Assembly (NCBI GenBank): GCA_013396655.1
Contig: WBMV01009196.1
Coordinates: forward strand, 610,385-674,384
DNA length: 64,000 bases
Origin: Campylorhamphus procurvoides
Taxonomy: Eukaryota; Chordata; Aves; Passeriformes; Dendrocolaptidae
Reading direction: 5' to 3'
Every line of letters starts with the position of its first letter. Within the stretch, counting starts at the first letter, position 1. The notes below the pieces were generated by a model. That model was not told where the DNA came from. It searched no databases and was given only the letters and a program-made list of their open reading frames with translations. The position numbers were made by a program, and so were the translations under genes. Shown here one piece after another: positions 63,601 to 64,000 of the stretch.

Positions 63601-64000
63601 TGAGCTGTTATGAAACAGCACCTGAGAGTTATTTTGTTCCTCAGTGAAGCATCCACAGCAGTGAACAAGCAGAGCTGTAAAAATATTACCAAATGCAGCT
63701 GGACAACCACAGAAGGATAGAGGGTTTCTCGCTGACTTAGAAGAGGATAGATCTCTTTTCCATGAGAGTTCTTCAGAGATGCTGAAGACCTCCTCCCCTG
63801 ACGCTTTACTCTGTGAAGACTTCAATACCTTTGACTAGCAATAGTTTGGAGTTATCCTAAGATGCAACAACTCCCATGTTTTTCACTAAGTCATCACCAG
63901 GATGGTCGCAGGACACACTATGCCAAGGTAAACTGCAGTTAGGGGTGAGGTAGCTTCCAGGTAGGCATTCCCCTACCAAGTCAGACCTGAGAGAAGTATG
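57681..64000. other. Unique non-coding DNA, no gene seen
   Basis: This is AT-rich unique sequence to the window edge. Small low-complexity items are a T run at 58327-58336 and an imperfect ATATAT palindrome at 60485-60504. Frames reach 116 codons (63253-63603, plus, non-ATG start) but overlap others and show no domain. The last 700 bases are somewhat GC-richer. Confidence 0.5.

Noticed and set aside
63253..63603. 116-codon plus-strand frame near the right edge
   Set aside because: It has a non-ATG start, is overlapped by another frame in the same direction, and no domain was recognised.
1..64000. Bacterial-type features: operons, CRISPR arrays, insertion sequences, riboswitches, tRNA or rRNA genes
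   Set aside because: None was seen. The CR1 copies and long gene-free AT-rich DNA show this to be a vertebrate nuclear sequence.

Overview
This window reads as a gene-poor stretch of nuclear DNA from a sauropsid, most probably a bird. The base composition is AT-rich and CpG-poor by eye, and long open frames are absent. The only clearly recognisable interspersed repeats are three CR1 (chicken repeat 1) non-LTR retrotransposon copies. No Alu, L1 or B1/B2-like sequence was recognised, which argues against a mammal. There are no bacterial features such as operons, Shine-Dalgarno-led genes, tRNA or rRNA genes, CRISPR arrays or insertion sequences.

Layout: positions 1-1383 hold no gene. A truncated sense CR1 lies at 1384-1817. 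From 1818 to about 29700 the sequence is mostly unique non-coding DNA with short simple repeats, a 30-bp near-perfect palindrome (18274-18303) and two minus-strand exon-like segments (19081-19182 and 22179-22466). A short antisense CR1 lies at 29718-30062. From there to about 53000 the DNA is again unique and AT-rich, with two further exon-like segments (41216-41325 plus, 45272-45571 minus) and several A-rich or G/T-rich tracts. At 53090-53720 there are weak long-terminal-repeat-like signals: a polyadenylation hexamer and a TATA box with promoter-like spacing. The longest transposon is an antisense CR1 at about 56305-57680. It keeps pieces of the reverse-transcriptase domain and C-terminal region, all decayed. 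Nothing convincing was seen from 57681 to 64000.

No complete protein-coding gene could be identified. The window is best explained as intergenic DNA or the inside of one or more very long introns. The strongest coding candidate is the minus-strand segment 22179-22466. It has a good acceptor, a usable donor, a symmetric phase (1-1), and encodes a hydrophobic segment followed by an N-glycosylation sequon. Three other exon-like segments are weaker, and the four do not form a coherent gene. I found no evidence of an undescribed biological system. The items most worth checking are the palindrome, the exon candidate at 22179-22466, and the scattered family of G/T-rich tracts.
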